Assembly (NCBI RefSeq): GCF_039614725.1
Contig: NZ_CP154859.1
Coordinates: 1,240,001 to 1,304,000 of the forward strand
Length of the DNA: 64,000 nucleotides
Source of the DNA: Thauera sp. JM12B12
Lineage (GTDB): Bacteria; Pseudomonadota; Gammaproteobacteria; Burkholderiales; Rhodocyclaceae
Direction of reading: 5' to 3'
The position numbers and the translations under genes were made by a program. The first letter of the stretch is position 1, and every line of letters begins with the position of its first letter. This document shows positions 40,651 to 50,832 of this stretch, in pieces. Under the pieces are notes generated by a model. That model had not been told where the DNA came from, did not search any database, and saw nothing but the letters and a program-made list of their open reading frames with translations.

Positions 40651-40980
40651 TCAGCGCTCGTCCGGCTCGACGCCGCAGAAGACTTCACGCATGAGGACGA
40701 TAAGCTGCAGCGTACGCTCGTCGCAGACGCGGTAGAAGACGCGATTGGCATCCTTGCGCGTCTGCAGCACACCCTTGTCGCGCAGGATCGCGAGGTGCTG
40801 CGAGATGTTGCTTTGCGAAGTGCCCACCGCCTCGACGATGTCCTGCACGCACTCCTCGCCGCTGCCGAGCACGCACAGGATCTTGAGGCGCAAGGGGTGC
40901 GCGATCGCCTTCAGCGCGCGCGCCGCGGTTTCGATGTGCTCATGTTTGTCGATGAGCGCGGAGATGTCGTCTTTGTTCAC
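40651..40980 (-). CDS. ArsR-family transcriptional regulator, Cys-rich
   Basis: 109 aa. Winged helix: AIAHPLRLKILCVLGSGEECVQDIVEAVGTSQSNISQHLAILRDKGVLQTRKDANRVFYRVCD (recognition helix about residues 54-67). Cys at 36, 44, 86 and 102; there is no ELCVCDL-type arsenic motif. The starting codon is the GTG before NKDDISALID; an open frame continues upstream but is not family-like. It precedes a rhodanese and glutaredoxin gene by 28 nt, so a thiol/persulfide or redox signal is plausible but not shown. Divergent from envC. Confidence 0.83.
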   Translation of the reverse strand: MNKDDISALIDKHEHIETAARALKAIAHPLRLKILCVLGSGEECVQDIVEAVGTSQSNISQHLAILRDKGVLQTRKDANRVFYRVCDERTLQLIVLMREVFCGVEPDER

Positions 40981-41242
40981 GATGGGGCCGGAATGGGCAA
41001 AGCGGTAGTATAAAATATTGCGTTGTCCCGATGCAGGGGATCGTGCCTTACGGTCCGCGCATCCGCCTTGTCCCCGCTGCGGAAAATCCATGTATCAGAT
41101 CGCCCTTTCAATTCACGAACCGCCTCGCAGCGGCGCGTGTGCCACCCCGCGCATGGCGTGGCGGCCGGGCTGCGACAATTCTCCGTGCGTCTCCGGCTGT
41201 GGACGGGGCTGAGCCTTGAACGATTGCGGAGGGGTGGGCCGC
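40981..41242. promoter_or_regulatory. Divergent regulatory region arsR / envC
   Basis: 262 bp. The only AT-rich patch is 41005-41020 (TAGTATAAAATATTG): TATACT on the minus strand (41012-41007) is a candidate -10 box for the arsR operon and TAAAAT on the plus strand (41011-41016) one for the other direction. Regulator-sized dyads may exist here for ArsR autoregulation but I found none convincing. The rest up to envC shows nothing recognised. Confidence 0.4.
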
Positions 41243-42586
41243 GTGCTGCGCGTGCGCATTGTCTGGGCCTTGGTCGCCGCGATGACTGCGGGCTTTGGCG
41301 GGGGGCTCCCCGGCGCGGCGCAGGCGCAACCGGCGGGGGAGATCTCGGAGCGCCGTTCCGATCTCGATGAACTCAAGCAGCGCATTCGTGACCTCCAGAA
41401 CGAGATGGCCCGCACGGAGGCCAGCCGCTCGAACGCGGTCAAGGCCCTGGCGGAGTCGGAGCGCGCGGTGTCTCGGGTGACGCGCGAACTCGCGCGAGTC
41501 GAGCGCGAACGCAAGGACGCCGAAAAGAAGCTCGCGGTCCTCGAGGCCGAGCAGCGCGAGACTGCCGCACGCATCGATGCCCGCCGCGGCGAGCTGGGGG
41601 AATGGCTGCGCAGGCACTACGTGCATGGTGCGGCCGACAGCATGGCGCCGCTGCTGTCGGCGCGCGATCCCAACCAGCTCGCCCGCGATGCGCACTACCT
41701 CGAACACCTCGGGCGTGCGCGCCTCACGCTGATCGAGGGCTTGCGCACCGATCTCGACCAGACGCGCCAGCGCGCGCAGGAGATCCATTCACGGCGCGAC
41801 CGGCTCGCCTCGCTCGAGGACGAGCAGCGCGCACGGCGCGGCGAGCTGCAATCCGAGCAGGCGCGCCGCAAGCAGGCGCTGGCCGAGGTCTCGAGCCAGC
41901 TGCAGGCACAGAAGAAGGAGGTCGGCTCGCTGCAGCAGGACGAGCAGCGTCTGGCCAAGGTCATCGACACCCTCGTCAAGCGTGCCCGTGAGGCTGCCGC
42001 GCGCGAGGCCGCGCGTCAGCTCGCGGCCCAGCGGGAAGCCGAACGTCGTGCAGCCGAGGCGCTGGCCGCGCAGGCGCGTGCCGCCCGCGATGGGGCGGAC
42101 AGGCGTCCCGCGAGCCCGCCGCCGCGTGCTGCCGAGCCGGTGGTGGGCGAGGTGCGCGATGCCGCCGGCCCGACGCCGACCGGGGTGCGTTTCAGCCAGC
42201 TGCGCGGCCAGCTGCGCTTTCCGGTACGGGGCGAACTCGTGGGTCGCTTCGGCGCTCCAAGGGCGGAAGGTGGCACGACATGGAAAGGTGTGTTCATCCG
42301 CGCCGGCGCAGGGTCCGACGTGCGCGCGGTCGCGGGAGGCGAGGTGGTCTTTTCCGACTGGCTCCGCGGCTATGGCAACCTGATCATCGTGGACCACGGG
42401 AGCGACTACCTGTCGATCTACGGCAACAACGATGCCCTCCTCAAGGAGGTCGGCGATCGGGTCGCGGGAGGCGACGCGATCGCCAACGTGGGGGCGGGCG
42501 GGGTCGGTAACGAATCGGGTTTATACTTCGAAATCCGTCATCAGGGGCAGCCGCTCGACCCGATGCAGTGGGTGCGGCTCAACTAG
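41243..42586 (+). CDS. envC: Murein hydrolase activator EnvC (degenerate M23)
   Basis: 447 aa. Signal peptide (VRIVWALVAAMTAGFGGG...AQA), a long coiled coil (about 30-270) and a C-terminal LytM domain. In the LytM domain the usual zinc ligands are lost: WKGVFI replaces H-x-G-x-D and YGNNDAL replaces H-x-H, exactly as in EnvC-type activators that recruit and switch on amidases during cell division. The start is the GTG nine nt after GGAGG; other in-frame starts (TTG 41216, GTG 41234, 41252) are close. 49 nt upstream of ctpA. Confidence 0.92.
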   Translation: MLRVRIVWALVAAMTAGFGGGLPGAAQAQPAGEISERRSDLDELKQRIRDLQNEMARTEASRSNAVKALAESERAVSRVTRELARVERERKDAEKKLAVLEAEQRETAARIDARRGELGEWLRRHYVHGAADSMAPLLSARDPNQLARDAHYLEHLGRARLTLIEGLRTDLDQTRQRAQEIHSRRDRLASLEDEQRARRGELQSEQARRKQALAEVSSQLQAQKKEVGSLQQDEQRLAKVIDTLVKRAREAAAREAARQLAAQREAERRAAEALAAQARAARDGADRRPASPPPRAAEPVVGEVRDAAGPTPTGVRFSQLRGQLRFPVRGELVGRFGAPRAEGGTTWKGVFIRAGAGSDVRAVAGGEVVFSDWLRGYGNLIIVDHGSDYLSIYGNNDALLKEVGDRVAGGDAIANVGAGGVGNESGLYFEIRHQGQPLDPMQWVRLN

Positions 42587-42635
42587 TCATGACGGCACGG
42601 CCGGCCATCGAAGCCGGCGCATCATTGGAGTTCTC

Positions 42636-44009
42636 ATGCGCAGCAGCAAGCTGAAACAGTTCGGCCTCGTGATGACCGGCATGGTGGCCGGGGTCATGAT
42701 CAGTCTCAATTTTTCTGCCAACGCCGATCGCAGCACGCAGGTGCCCTTGCCGGTCGAGGAGTTGCGCGCCTACGCCGACGTGTTCAATGCGATCAAGCAG
42801 GGGTACGTCGAGCCGGTCGAAGACAAGAAGCTGATCACCGACTCGATCAGCGGCATGCTGTCCGGCCTGGATCCCCACTCCGCCTACCTCGACGCCGAAG
42901 CCTTCAAGGACCTGCAGGTCGGTACCCAGGGCGAGTTCGGTGGTCTCGGCATCGAGGTCGGCATGGAGGATGGCTTCGTCAAGGTGATCTCGCCGATCGA
43001 GGATACCCCGGCGTTCCGCGCGGGCGTGCTGGCGGGCGACCTGATCGTCAAGCTCGACGACACCCCGGTGAAGGGCATGAGCCTCAACGATGCAGTCAAG
43101 CGCATGCGCGGCAAGCCGCGTACCGACATCACCCTCACCATCATGCGCAAGGGCGAGTCGCGTCCGATCGTGATCACGCTCACCCGGGAAGTGATCAAGG
43201 TGCAGAGCGTGAAGTCGAAGGTCATCGAGCCCGGTTATGCCTACCTGCGCATTGCCCAGTTCCAGGAGAACACCGCCGCGTCGGTGGTCGAGCATCTGAA
43301 CAAGCTCAGCGCGGAGGGGCCGATGCAGGGCCTCGTGCTCGACCTGCGCAACGACCCGGGCGGGCTCCTCCACGGCGCGGTTGGCGTATCGGCGGCTTTT
43401 CTGCCTGCGGATACCCTGGTCGTGTCCACTGACGGCCGGACCGAGGACGCCAAGCGTGAGTATCGCGCCACGCCGTCCGATTACCTGCGCGGCACGCGCG
43501 ACGACTTCCTTCGCCGCCTGCCTGCGGTGGCCAAGGACGTGCCGATGGTCGTGCTGGTCAACGCCGGTTCGGCTTCCGCATCCGAGATCGTCGCGGGCGC
43601 GCTGCAGGATCACAAGCGCGCCAAGGTCATGGGTACGCAGACCTTCGGCAAGGGCTCGGTGCAGACCATCCTGCCGCTCAACAACAGCACCGCGATCAAG
43701 CTCACCACCGCGCGCTACTACACCCCGAGCGGGCGCTCGATCCAGGCCAAGGGCATCGAGCCCGACTTCGTGGTCGAGGAAACCGCCAATGGTTCGAGCC
43801 GCCGTGTGCGCGAGGCCGATCTTCTGCGCCACCTCGATAACGGCAAGGAGGCTGAAGCGCCCGTCAAGGAAGCGGCGCCTGCTGCACCCGCTGGCGAGGA
43901 CGGCGAGTCCGAGCCGGTGCGCTTCGAGCTTGCAGGCGAGGACGACCACCAGTTGCAGCAGGCCATCCGCCTTCTCAAGGGTGAGCAGATCGTCCAGAAT
44001 CAGCACTAG
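42636..44009 (+). CDS. ctpA: Carboxy-terminal processing protease (S41)
   Basis: 457 aa. An N-terminal membrane anchor/signal (QFGLVMTGMVAGVMISLNF), a PDZ domain (about 85-165, GGLGIEVGMEDGFVKVISPIEDTPAFRAGVLAGDLI) and an S41 domain with the Ser/Lys dyad: Ser in NAGSASASEIVAGAL and Lys in GTQTFGKGSVQ. Degrades or trims periplasmic and lipoproteins, often together with a lipoprotein adaptor. GGAG precedes the ATG. envC-ctpA is a frequent pair in proteobacteria. The Ala/Glu-rich C-terminal tail is not conserved. Confidence 0.95.
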   Translation: MRSSKLKQFGLVMTGMVAGVMISLNFSANADRSTQVPLPVEELRAYADVFNAIKQGYVEPVEDKKLITDSISGMLSGLDPHSAYLDAEAFKDLQVGTQGEFGGLGIEVGMEDGFVKVISPIEDTPAFRAGVLAGDLIVKLDDTPVKGMSLNDAVKRMRGKPRTDITLTIMRKGESRPIVITLTREVIKVQSVKSKVIEPGYAYLRIAQFQENTAASVVEHLNKLSAEGPMQGLVLDLRNDPGGLLHGAVGVSAAFLPADTLVVSTDGRTEDAKREYRATPSDYLRGTRDDFLRRLPAVAKDVPMVVLVNAGSASASEIVAGALQDHKRAKVMGTQTFGKGSVQTILPLNNSTAIKLTTARYYTPSGRSIQAKGIEPDFVVEETANGSSRRVREADLLRHLDNGKEAEAPVKEAAPAAPAGEDGESEPVRFELAGEDDHQLQQAIRLLKGEQIVQNQH

Positions 44010-44029
44010 ACCACGACCGGAGGAGGGGC

Positions 44030-44482
44030 ATGATGCGGAGGGAGACCGCCTACAAGCTGGCAGGCAGGCATCACGACCGTCCTCTGCCCGGTGCGGATAT
44101 CTACAAGCAGCGTGAGATCCGCTTCAAGCCGCTGCCTCCGGGCCAGCTCGAACACGCATGGAAGGCCCTTCAGTTGTTGAAGGGGCTTCAGATCGAGCGC
44201 ACGGCCGATCCGCTGACCATCGTCGTGCGTTATTCGGTGCTCGACTACTCGCTCGAGTCGCTCGAGGACGCCCTGCGCGACGCCGGCTTCGCACTCGAGA
44301 ACTCGCTCTACGTGAAACTCGTGCGCGCCATCGTGTATTTCAGCGAAGAGACCCAGCGCCACAATCTGCTCTCGCCCGAGCGCCTCATCAAGCAGTCGAA
44401 CGAGGTCTATATCCAGGCCTGGGACCACCAGGTCCATGGCGATCATGACGACACGCCGCTCGAACTGCGCGAATACAAGTAG
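44030..44482 (+). CDS. Conserved-looking protein of unknown function
   Basis: 150 aa, not recognised. Soluble, mixed charge, no Cys, His-rich C terminus (DHQVHGDHDD). The middle part (about 35-90: FKPLPPGQLEHAWKALQLLKGLQIERTADPLTIVVRYSVLDYSLESLEDALRDAGFALE) has a beta-alpha-beta-beta-alpha-beta look like a small ferredoxin/HMA-type fold, but no metal-binding Cys. A strong GGAGGAGGGGC ribosome site precedes the ATG. It lies 20 nt after ctpA and 8 nt before moeB, so is translated with both. Confidence 0.8.
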   Translation: MMRRETAYKLAGRHHDRPLPGADIYKQREIRFKPLPPGQLEHAWKALQLLKGLQIERTADPLTIVVRYSVLDYSLESLEDALRDAGFALENSLYVKLVRAIVYFSEETQRHNLLSPERLIKQSNEVYIQAWDHQVHGDHDDTPLELREYK

Positions 44483-44490
44483 TCCCGACG

Positions 44491-45243
44491 ATGAACGATG
44501 ACCAGTTGCTGCGCTACAGCAGGCACATCCTGCTGCCCGAGATCGACGTGGAGGGGCAGCAGGCACTGCTCGAGGCGCGCGCGCTGATCATCGGTGCCGG
44601 GGGGCTGGGCTCGCCTGCCGCCATGTATCTTGCCGCCGCTGGGGTGGGTACGATCGCGATCGCCGATGACGACACCGTAGACCTGACCAATCTCCAGCGC
44701 CAGATCATGCATTCCGCCGACATGGTCGGCCTTCCCAAGGTGGCCTCTGCGCGGGCGACCCTGAACAGGCTGAATCCGCAGACTCGCGTCGAACCCATCC
44801 AGCGCCGACTGGATGGCGAAGCACTCGAGGCCGAAGTCGCGCGCGCGGACGTGGTGCTCGACTGCAGCGACAACTTTGCCACGCGGCACGCCATCAACCG
44901 CGCCTGCGTGCGCCATCGCAAGCCCCTGGTGTCCGGGGCTGCGATCCGCTTCGATGGTCAGGCCGCCGTGTTCGACCTGCGCCACGCCGACAGCGCCTGC
45001 TATCACTGCGTGTTTCCGGAGGGCGAGGACATCGAGGAGGTGCGTTGTGCGGTCATGGGCGTTTTCGCTCCGATCGTCGGCATCATCGGTGCGACCCAGG
45101 CTGCCGAGGCCCTCAAGCTCGTCATCGGCTGTGGCCGCACGCTCGATGGCCGCCTGTTGCTGCTCGATGGACTGGGCATGGAGTGGCGCAGCGTGAGCTT
45201 CGGCCGCGACCCCGGTTGCTCCGTGTGCGCGGAGGCGCGCTGA
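44491..45243 (+). CDS. moeB: MoeB/ThiF/HesA adenylyltransferase
   Basis: 250 aa. Activates the C terminus of a ubiquitin-like sulfur carrier (MoaD or ThiS) with ATP. LLRYSRHILLPEIDVEGQQAL, nucleotide site IIGAGGLGSPAAMYLAAAGVG, ADDDTVDLTNLQRQIMH, and the two Cys pairs (CYHC and CSVC) for structural zinc; RCAVMGVFAPIVGIIG follows. Whether it serves MoaD or ThiS cannot be decided here; moeA and mogA elsewhere in the window make the Moco role likely. Confidence 0.92.
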   Translation: MNDDQLLRYSRHILLPEIDVEGQQALLEARALIIGAGGLGSPAAMYLAAAGVGTIAIADDDTVDLTNLQRQIMHSADMVGLPKVASARATLNRLNPQTRVEPIQRRLDGEALEAEVARADVVLDCSDNFATRHAINRACVRHRKPLVSGAAIRFDGQAAVFDLRHADSACYHCVFPEGEDIEEVRCAVMGVFAPIVGIIGATQAAEALKLVIGCGRTLDGRLLLLDGLGMEWRSVSFGRDPGCSVCAEAR

Positions 45244-45250
45244 CGCGCTT

Positions 45251-46348
45251 TCAGGCGCTCGCGCGGAGACGTGCGATCAGGCGCAGGTCGCTGCCGATCA
45301 TGCGCAGATCACGGACATCGAGTCGGGGGGCGCGGTCGAGTGCGGTGAGTTCGGGCAGGTTGAACAGGCCCTGCGCGGCATCGCCGACCAACATCGGCGC
45401 GAGGTAGAGCAGCAGCTCGTCCACGCAGCCTTCGCGCATCAGCGAGCCGTTCAGCTTGAAGCCGGCTTCGACATGCACCTCGTTGAGCCCGCGCGCACCG
45501 AGCGCTTGGATCAATTGCGGAAGATCCACCTTGCCGCTTGCATTGGGGAGCCTCAACACTTCGTGGCCACGGCCGACCAGGGCGGCGATGCGGGCGTGGT
45601 CGTCGCTCGCGGTAGCAACGAGGATGGGCGCGCCCTGGAGGATTCGCGCCGTCGGCGCGACGGCGAGGCCGGCGTCGACGAGCACGCGCAGCGGCTGCCG
45701 GGTGCAAGGTACATCGCGCACCGTCAGCTGGGGGTCGTCCTCGCGCACCGTGCCGATCCCGGTCAGGACCGCGCACGCCCGCGCCCGCCAGCGATGGCCG
45801 TCGGCGCGTGCGGCGGGGCCGGTGATCCACTGGCTTACGCCGTTGGCGAGCGCCGTCTTGCCATCGAGGGTGGCGGCGGCCTTGAGTCGCACCCAGGGAC
45901 GGCCGCGCGTCATCCGGGAAACGAAGCCCGGGTTCAGTTCGCGCGCCTCGGCCTCGAGCAGACCGTGCTCGGTCACGATGCCCGCAGCCCGCAGGCGCTC
46001 CAGGCCACGTCCTGCGACGAGCGGGTTGGGGTCGACCATCGCGACCACGACGCGGGCGACGCCGGCTTCGATGAGCGCATCCGCGCACGGCGGCGTGCGG
46101 CCGAAGTGCGAACAGGGTTCGAGCGTGACGTAGGCCGTGGCGCCGCGTGACAGCACGCCAGCCTGGCGCAGGGCGTGAATCTCGGCGTGGGGTTCGCCGG
46201 CCCGCTCGTGCCATCCTTCGCCGACCACACCATCCGGGCCTGCGAGCACGCAGCCGACGCGCGGGTTGGGTGAGGTCGTCGTAAGGCCGCGGGCGGCGAG
46301 CTCGAGCGCGCGCGCCATCGCGGCATGGTCAGCTGCCGAAAAGGTCAT
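45251..46348 (-). CDS. ribD: Bifunctional riboflavin biosynthesis deaminase/reductase
   Basis: 365 aa. N-terminal cytidine-deaminase-type domain with zinc motif HAEIHAL and [12 protein letters not shown]-terminal reductase domain with [18 protein letters not shown] and a [16 protein letters not shown] segment. Second and third steps of riboflavin synthesis. The ATG overlaps the nrdR stop region by 20 nt; an alternative ATG ten codons later would remove the overlap but truncate the family start. Co-operonic with glyA-nrdR. Confidence 0.94.
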   Translation of the reverse strand: MTFSAADHAAMARALELAARGLTTTSPNPRVGCVLAGPDGVVGEGWHERAGEPHAEIHALRQAGVLSRGATAYVTLEPCSHFGRTPPCADALIEAGVARVVVAMVDPNPLVAGRGLERLRAAGIVTEHGLLEAEARELNPGFVSRMTRGRPWVRLKAAATLDGKTALANGVSQWITGPAARADGHRWRARACAVLTGIGTVREDDPQLTVRDVPCTRQPLRVLVDAGLAVAPTARILQGAPILVATASDDHARIAALVGRGHEVLRLPNASGKVDLPQLIQALGARGLNEVHVEAGFKLNGSLMREGCVDELLLYLAPMLVGDAAQGLFNLPELTALDRAPRLDVRDLRMIGSDLRLIARLRASA

Positions 46349-46841
46349 GTTCGGGGTCGGGCCCGGCCTTGCCCGCCTTGCCGCGCCGCGGACGGACCTG
46401 CAACTCGCGGATCACTTCGGCGAACTCGTCCACGTCGGCGAAGTTGCGATACACGGAGGCGAAGCGGATGTAGGCGACCTTGTCGAGCTTCTTCAGCTCC
46501 TTCATCACGAGTTCGCCGATCTTCTCGCTCGGAACTTCCTGCTCGCCCATGGAGAGCAGGCGCGCCTCGATGCGGTCGACCGCAGCGTCGATGGCCTCGA
46601 TGGTCACCGGACGCTTGCGCAGGGCGAGCTTCAGGCTGCCAGCGAGCTTGTCGTGGTCGAATTCGGTGCGGTTGCCATTGCGCTTGACGATGTGCGGCAT
46701 CTTGAGATCGATGCGCTCGTAGGTGGTGAAGCGCTTGTCGCACTTCACGCAACGACGGCGGCGCCTGACGACGTCGCCGTCCTCGTTCTCACGCGTGTCG
46801 GTGACCTGGGTGTTGGGATCACCGCAGAACGGGCATTTCAT
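46329..46841 (-). CDS. nrdR: Ribonucleotide reductase regulator NrdR
   Basis: 170 aa. Zinc ribbon [44 protein letters not shown] (four Cys) and an ATP-cone domain ([32 protein letters not shown]). Represses ribonucleotide reductase genes when dATP is bound. Order glyA-nrdR-ribD is a common arrangement in betaproteobacteria. Confidence 0.96.
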   Translation of the reverse strand: MKCPFCGDPNTQVTDTRENEDGDVVRRRRRCVKCDKRFTTYERIDLKMPHIVKRNGNRTEFDHDKLAGSLKLALRKRPVTIEAIDAAVDRIEARLLSMGEQEVPSEKIGELVMKELKKLDKVAYIRFASVYRNFADVDEFAEVIRELQVRPRRGKAGKAGPDPEHDLFGS

Positions 46842-46859
46842 GGCCGGGAGGCATGGACG

Positions 46860-46894
46860 GGCGGGGTGGGCATCATTGCGGCGCCCGCCCCGCC
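46860..46894. terminator. GC-rich hairpin between glyA and nrdR
   Basis: GGCGGGGTGGGC and GCCCGCCCCGCC pair over 12 positions (one G-U on one strand). No U-tract, so it more likely attenuates or stabilises glyA mRNA than terminates it. Confidence 0.5.
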
Positions 46895-46901
46895 TGGCAG
46901 C

Positions 46902-48152
<1,251 letters not shown>

Positions 48153-48204
48153 GGCGTGCGCGTCTGAGAGGAAAAGTGGCGGAATCGTTTGATTCGAAAC
48201 GCGG

Positions 48205-48210
48205 ATTCTA
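48205..48210 (-). promoter_or_regulatory. Candidate -10 box for glyA (TAGAAT)
   Basis: GCTAGAATCCGCG on the minus strand, about 53 nt before the ATG. Between box and gene lies the small dyad GAATC-N4-GATTC (48182-48195). Confidence 0.5.
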
Positions 48211-48235
48211 GCACGCGCACGGGCCTGGAAAGGCA

Positions 48236-48257
48236 GCGCGCGCCCGAAGGCGCGCGC
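48236..48257 (-). terminator. Terminator of the first TRAP operon
   Basis: On the minus strand GCGCGCGCC-TTCG-GGCGCGCGC, a 9-bp stem with the extra-stable UUCG tetraloop, followed by TGCCTTTCC. Lies 21 nt beyond the dctM stop. Confidence 0.65.
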
Positions 48258-48277
48258 GAGCAGCGTGGTGCGGGGCG

Positions 48278-50095
48278 TTACCAGCCGCGCTGGGTGGTGC
48301 CGAAGCCCTCGTTGTTGCCTGCCGGCGCGGCGTCGCCGCCCGCTGCGCCGTCACCCGTTCCGCCGTCGGCCGGGCTCGCGCCCTCGCTGCCGCCGGATTC
48401 GGTGGGGCTGCCCCCCCAGCTGTCGCTCTGCTGGCCCCAGCCGCCGCCGTCTCCGCCGCCCGGGACGTTGATCTCGATGGTGTCGAGGTCCACCTCGACC
48501 TTCTTGTCCAGGGTGAAGGTCACCAGCCCCGGGAAGGCGATCAGCGCGACCACCATGACGATCTGCATGATCACGAACGGGATCGAGCCACGGTAGATGT
48601 CCATCGTTCTGACGCCCGCGATCCGGCCCTTGGTGATGCGGTCGATGTAGTCCTTCGCCGGCGCCACACTGCGCAGGTAGAACAGCGCGAAGCCGAAGGG
48701 TGGCGTGAGGAAGGAGGTCTGCAGGTTCATCGCCAGCAGCACGCCGAACCACACCAGATCGATCCCGAGCTTGTCGGCGACCGGCGCCAGCAGCGGAATG
48801 AGGATGAAGGCGATCTCGAAGAAGTCGATGAAGAACCCGAGGAAGAAGATCATCGTGTTCACGAACACGAGGAAGCCGATCTCGCCGCCGGGCAGCTTGT
48901 CGAACAGGTGCTCCACCCAGATCGGACCATCGAGTGCGGTGAAGGTGAAGCTGAAGATGGTCGAGCCGATGAGGATGAACAGCACGAAGCACGACAGGCG
49001 GGCGGTCGCTTCGAGGCCGTGCTTGAGCAGCGCCATGTCGAGCTTGCCGCGCGCGTACGCCATGATCATGCCACCCACCGCGCCCATCGCGCCGCCTTCG
49101 GTCGGGGTGGCGACGCCGAGGAAGATCGTGCCGAGCACGAGGAAGATCAGCGCGAGCGGCGGGATGAGCACGAAGGTCACGCGCTCGGTGATGCGCGACA
49201 GCAGGCCCAGGCCGCTCACCTTGTTGATCATTGCGGCGACGAAGGCGAACAGGGTGCCACCGGTGAGCGCGACCACGATCGTCTCGTCGGCGGCGGGATC
49301 GACCTCGGCGCCCTTGAGCGCGGACAGGATCTCGCCGTAGTACATGCCAAAGGTGACGGCGACGATGGTGACGAATACGGTGAAGACGGCGAGCGAGCGC
49401 ATGCCCGAACTGCCGTCCGGCTCCCGGTAGGTGCGCGCCTCGGGGGGCAGGGCGGGGACCATCGCGGGCTTGAAGATCGCCAGGCCGACGATGAAGAGCA
49501 CGTACAGGCCAATCAGGATGAAGGCCGGGATGAAGGCGCCCTTGTACATGTCGCCGACGCTGCGGCCGAGCTGGTCGGCGATCACGATCAGCACCAGCGA
49601 GGGCGGCACGATCTGCGCCAGGGTGCCCGAGGCGGTGATCGCGCCGCTGGCGATCGCCGGGCTGTAGCCGTAGCGCAGCATGATCGGCAGCGAGATCAGT
49701 CCCATCGAGATCACCGCGGCCGCGACCACGCCGGTGGTCGCCGCGAGCAGCGCGCCGACGAAGATCACCGCCAGCGCGAGGCCGCCGCGGATGGGACCGA
49801 ACACCTGGCCGACGGTGTCGAGCAGCTCTTCGGCCATGCCGCTGCGCTCGAGGACCAGGCCCATCAGGGTGAAGAAGGGGATCGCCAGCAGGGTGTCGTT
49901 CTGGATGATGCCGAAGACACGCAGCGGCAGCGCCTGGAACAGGCTGGGCGGCAAGAGCCCGAACTCCATGCCGATGAAGCCGAAGAGCAGGCCGCAGGCG
50001 GCGAGCGAGAAGGCCACCGGAAAGCCGGTGAGCAGGAAGATCAACAGCGACCCGAACATCAGCTCGGGCGCGTGGGCGGCGAACAGTTCGATCAT
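48278..50095 (-). CDS. dctM: TRAP transporter large permease (DctM), system 1
   Basis: 605 aa, about 150 more than the simplest DctM. Twelve or so membrane segments; family patterns [66 protein letters not shown] and [21 protein letters not shown] hydrophilic insert (about 215-275) is common to the keto-acid type. The last ~75 residues are a Gly/Ser/Asp/Ala-rich tail ([17 protein letters not shown]... ending TTQRGW) with no counterpart in most relatives. Its ATG overlaps the dctQ stop (ATGA). Ion-driven uptake channel partner of DctQ and DctP. Confidence 0.93.
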   Translation of the reverse strand: MIELFAAHAPELMFGSLLIFLLTGFPVAFSLAACGLLFGFIGMEFGLLPPSLFQALPLRVFGIIQNDTLLAIPFFTLMGLVLERSGMAEELLDTVGQVFGPIRGGLALAVIFVGALLAATTGVVAAAVISMGLISLPIMLRYGYSPAIASGAITASGTLAQIVPPSLVLIVIADQLGRSVGDMYKGAFIPAFILIGLYVLFIVGLAIFKPAMVPALPPEARTYREPDGSSGMRSLAVFTVFVTIVAVTFGMYYGEILSALKGAEVDPAADETIVVALTGGTLFAFVAAMINKVSGLGLLSRITERVTFVLIPPLALIFLVLGTIFLGVATPTEGGAMGAVGGMIMAYARGKLDMALLKHGLEATARLSCFVLFILIGSTIFSFTFTALDGPIWVEHLFDKLPGGEIGFLVFVNTMIFFLGFFIDFFEIAFILIPLLAPVADKLGIDLVWFGVLLAMNLQTSFLTPPFGFALFYLRSVAPAKDYIDRITKGRIAGVRTMDIYRGSIPFVIMQIVMVVALIAFPGLVTFTLDKKVEVDLDTIEINVPGGGDGGGWGQQSDSWGGSPTESGGSEGASPADGGTGDGAAGGDAAPAGNNEGFGTTQRGW

Positions 50096-50694
50096 TTGCG
50101 CACCTCGCCGGCATTGTCGTCATGGGGCGTGGCGTGCGCGGAGTCGTGTGCCTCGTTGCTCTCTTGCGCGCCATGCAGCAGCGGGTTGGGCGCCTTGCCT
50201 TGCAGGAAGGCGATGCGCTTGATGAGTTCCGAGATGGCCTGCAGGCCGAGCAGCGCGAAACCGATGGGCACCAGCGCGTACACCGGCCAGCGGATCAGCC
50301 CGCCTGCGTTGGACGACATCTCGCCCGAGACGTAGGCACCCTTCACCACCGGCATGGCGAAGTCGATCATGAACCAGCACATCGGCAGCAGGAACACGAT
50401 GATGCCGGCAATGTCGATGAACATTCGGGTGCGCATGGACCATTTCCCCGCGAGCACGTCGATCCGCACATGGGCGTTCTGGAGGAATGTATAGCCGGCA
50501 CCGAGCAGGAAGACCGCGCCGAACAGATACCACTGGATCTCCAGGAAGGCGTTCGAGCCGATGTTGAACGCCTTGCGCGCGACCGCGTTTGCGGCGCTGA
50601 TCAATGCCGCTGCGAGCACGAGCCAGATGATGAACTTGCCTAGGAAGCGGCTTACCGCATCGATGGCGCGGGACAAGCTGAGGAGGGTGTCCAT
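50092..50694 (-). CDS. dctQ: TRAP transporter small permease (DctQ), system 1
   Basis: 200 aa, four membrane helices. FIIWLVLAAALISAANAVARKAFNIGSNAFLEIQWYLFGAVFLLGAGYTFLQNAHVRIDVL is the family signature. The start is the ATG before DTLLSLSRAID; the open frame upstream is not used. C-terminal tail is His/Asp/Glu-rich. Overlaps dctM by 4 nt. Confidence 0.92.
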   Translation of the reverse strand: MDTLLSLSRAIDAVSRFLGKFIIWLVLAAALISAANAVARKAFNIGSNAFLEIQWYLFGAVFLLGAGYTFLQNAHVRIDVLAGKWSMRTRMFIDIAGIIVFLLPMCWFMIDFAMPVVKGAYVSGEMSSNAGGLIRWPVYALVPIGFALLGLQAISELIKRIAFLQGKAPNPLLHGAQESNEAHDSAHATPHDDNAGEVRK

Positions 50695-50832
50695 AGGGGT
50701 CGCCTTGAACCTTGCGTGCACAAAAACGCCGAGCAGGGCGGGTGGCGCGCTCGGCGGAGGGAAGTCGGGATGCGACGGTTGCGAGGGGGTGGCGGCCGGC
50801 AGGCCGGGTCGGGCCCGCCGGCGCCGCACCGC

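Noticed and set aside
41216..41242. Earlier TTG start for envC
   Set aside because: It lies upstream of the GGAGG ribosome site, which serves the GTG at 41243 and leaves a normal signal peptide.
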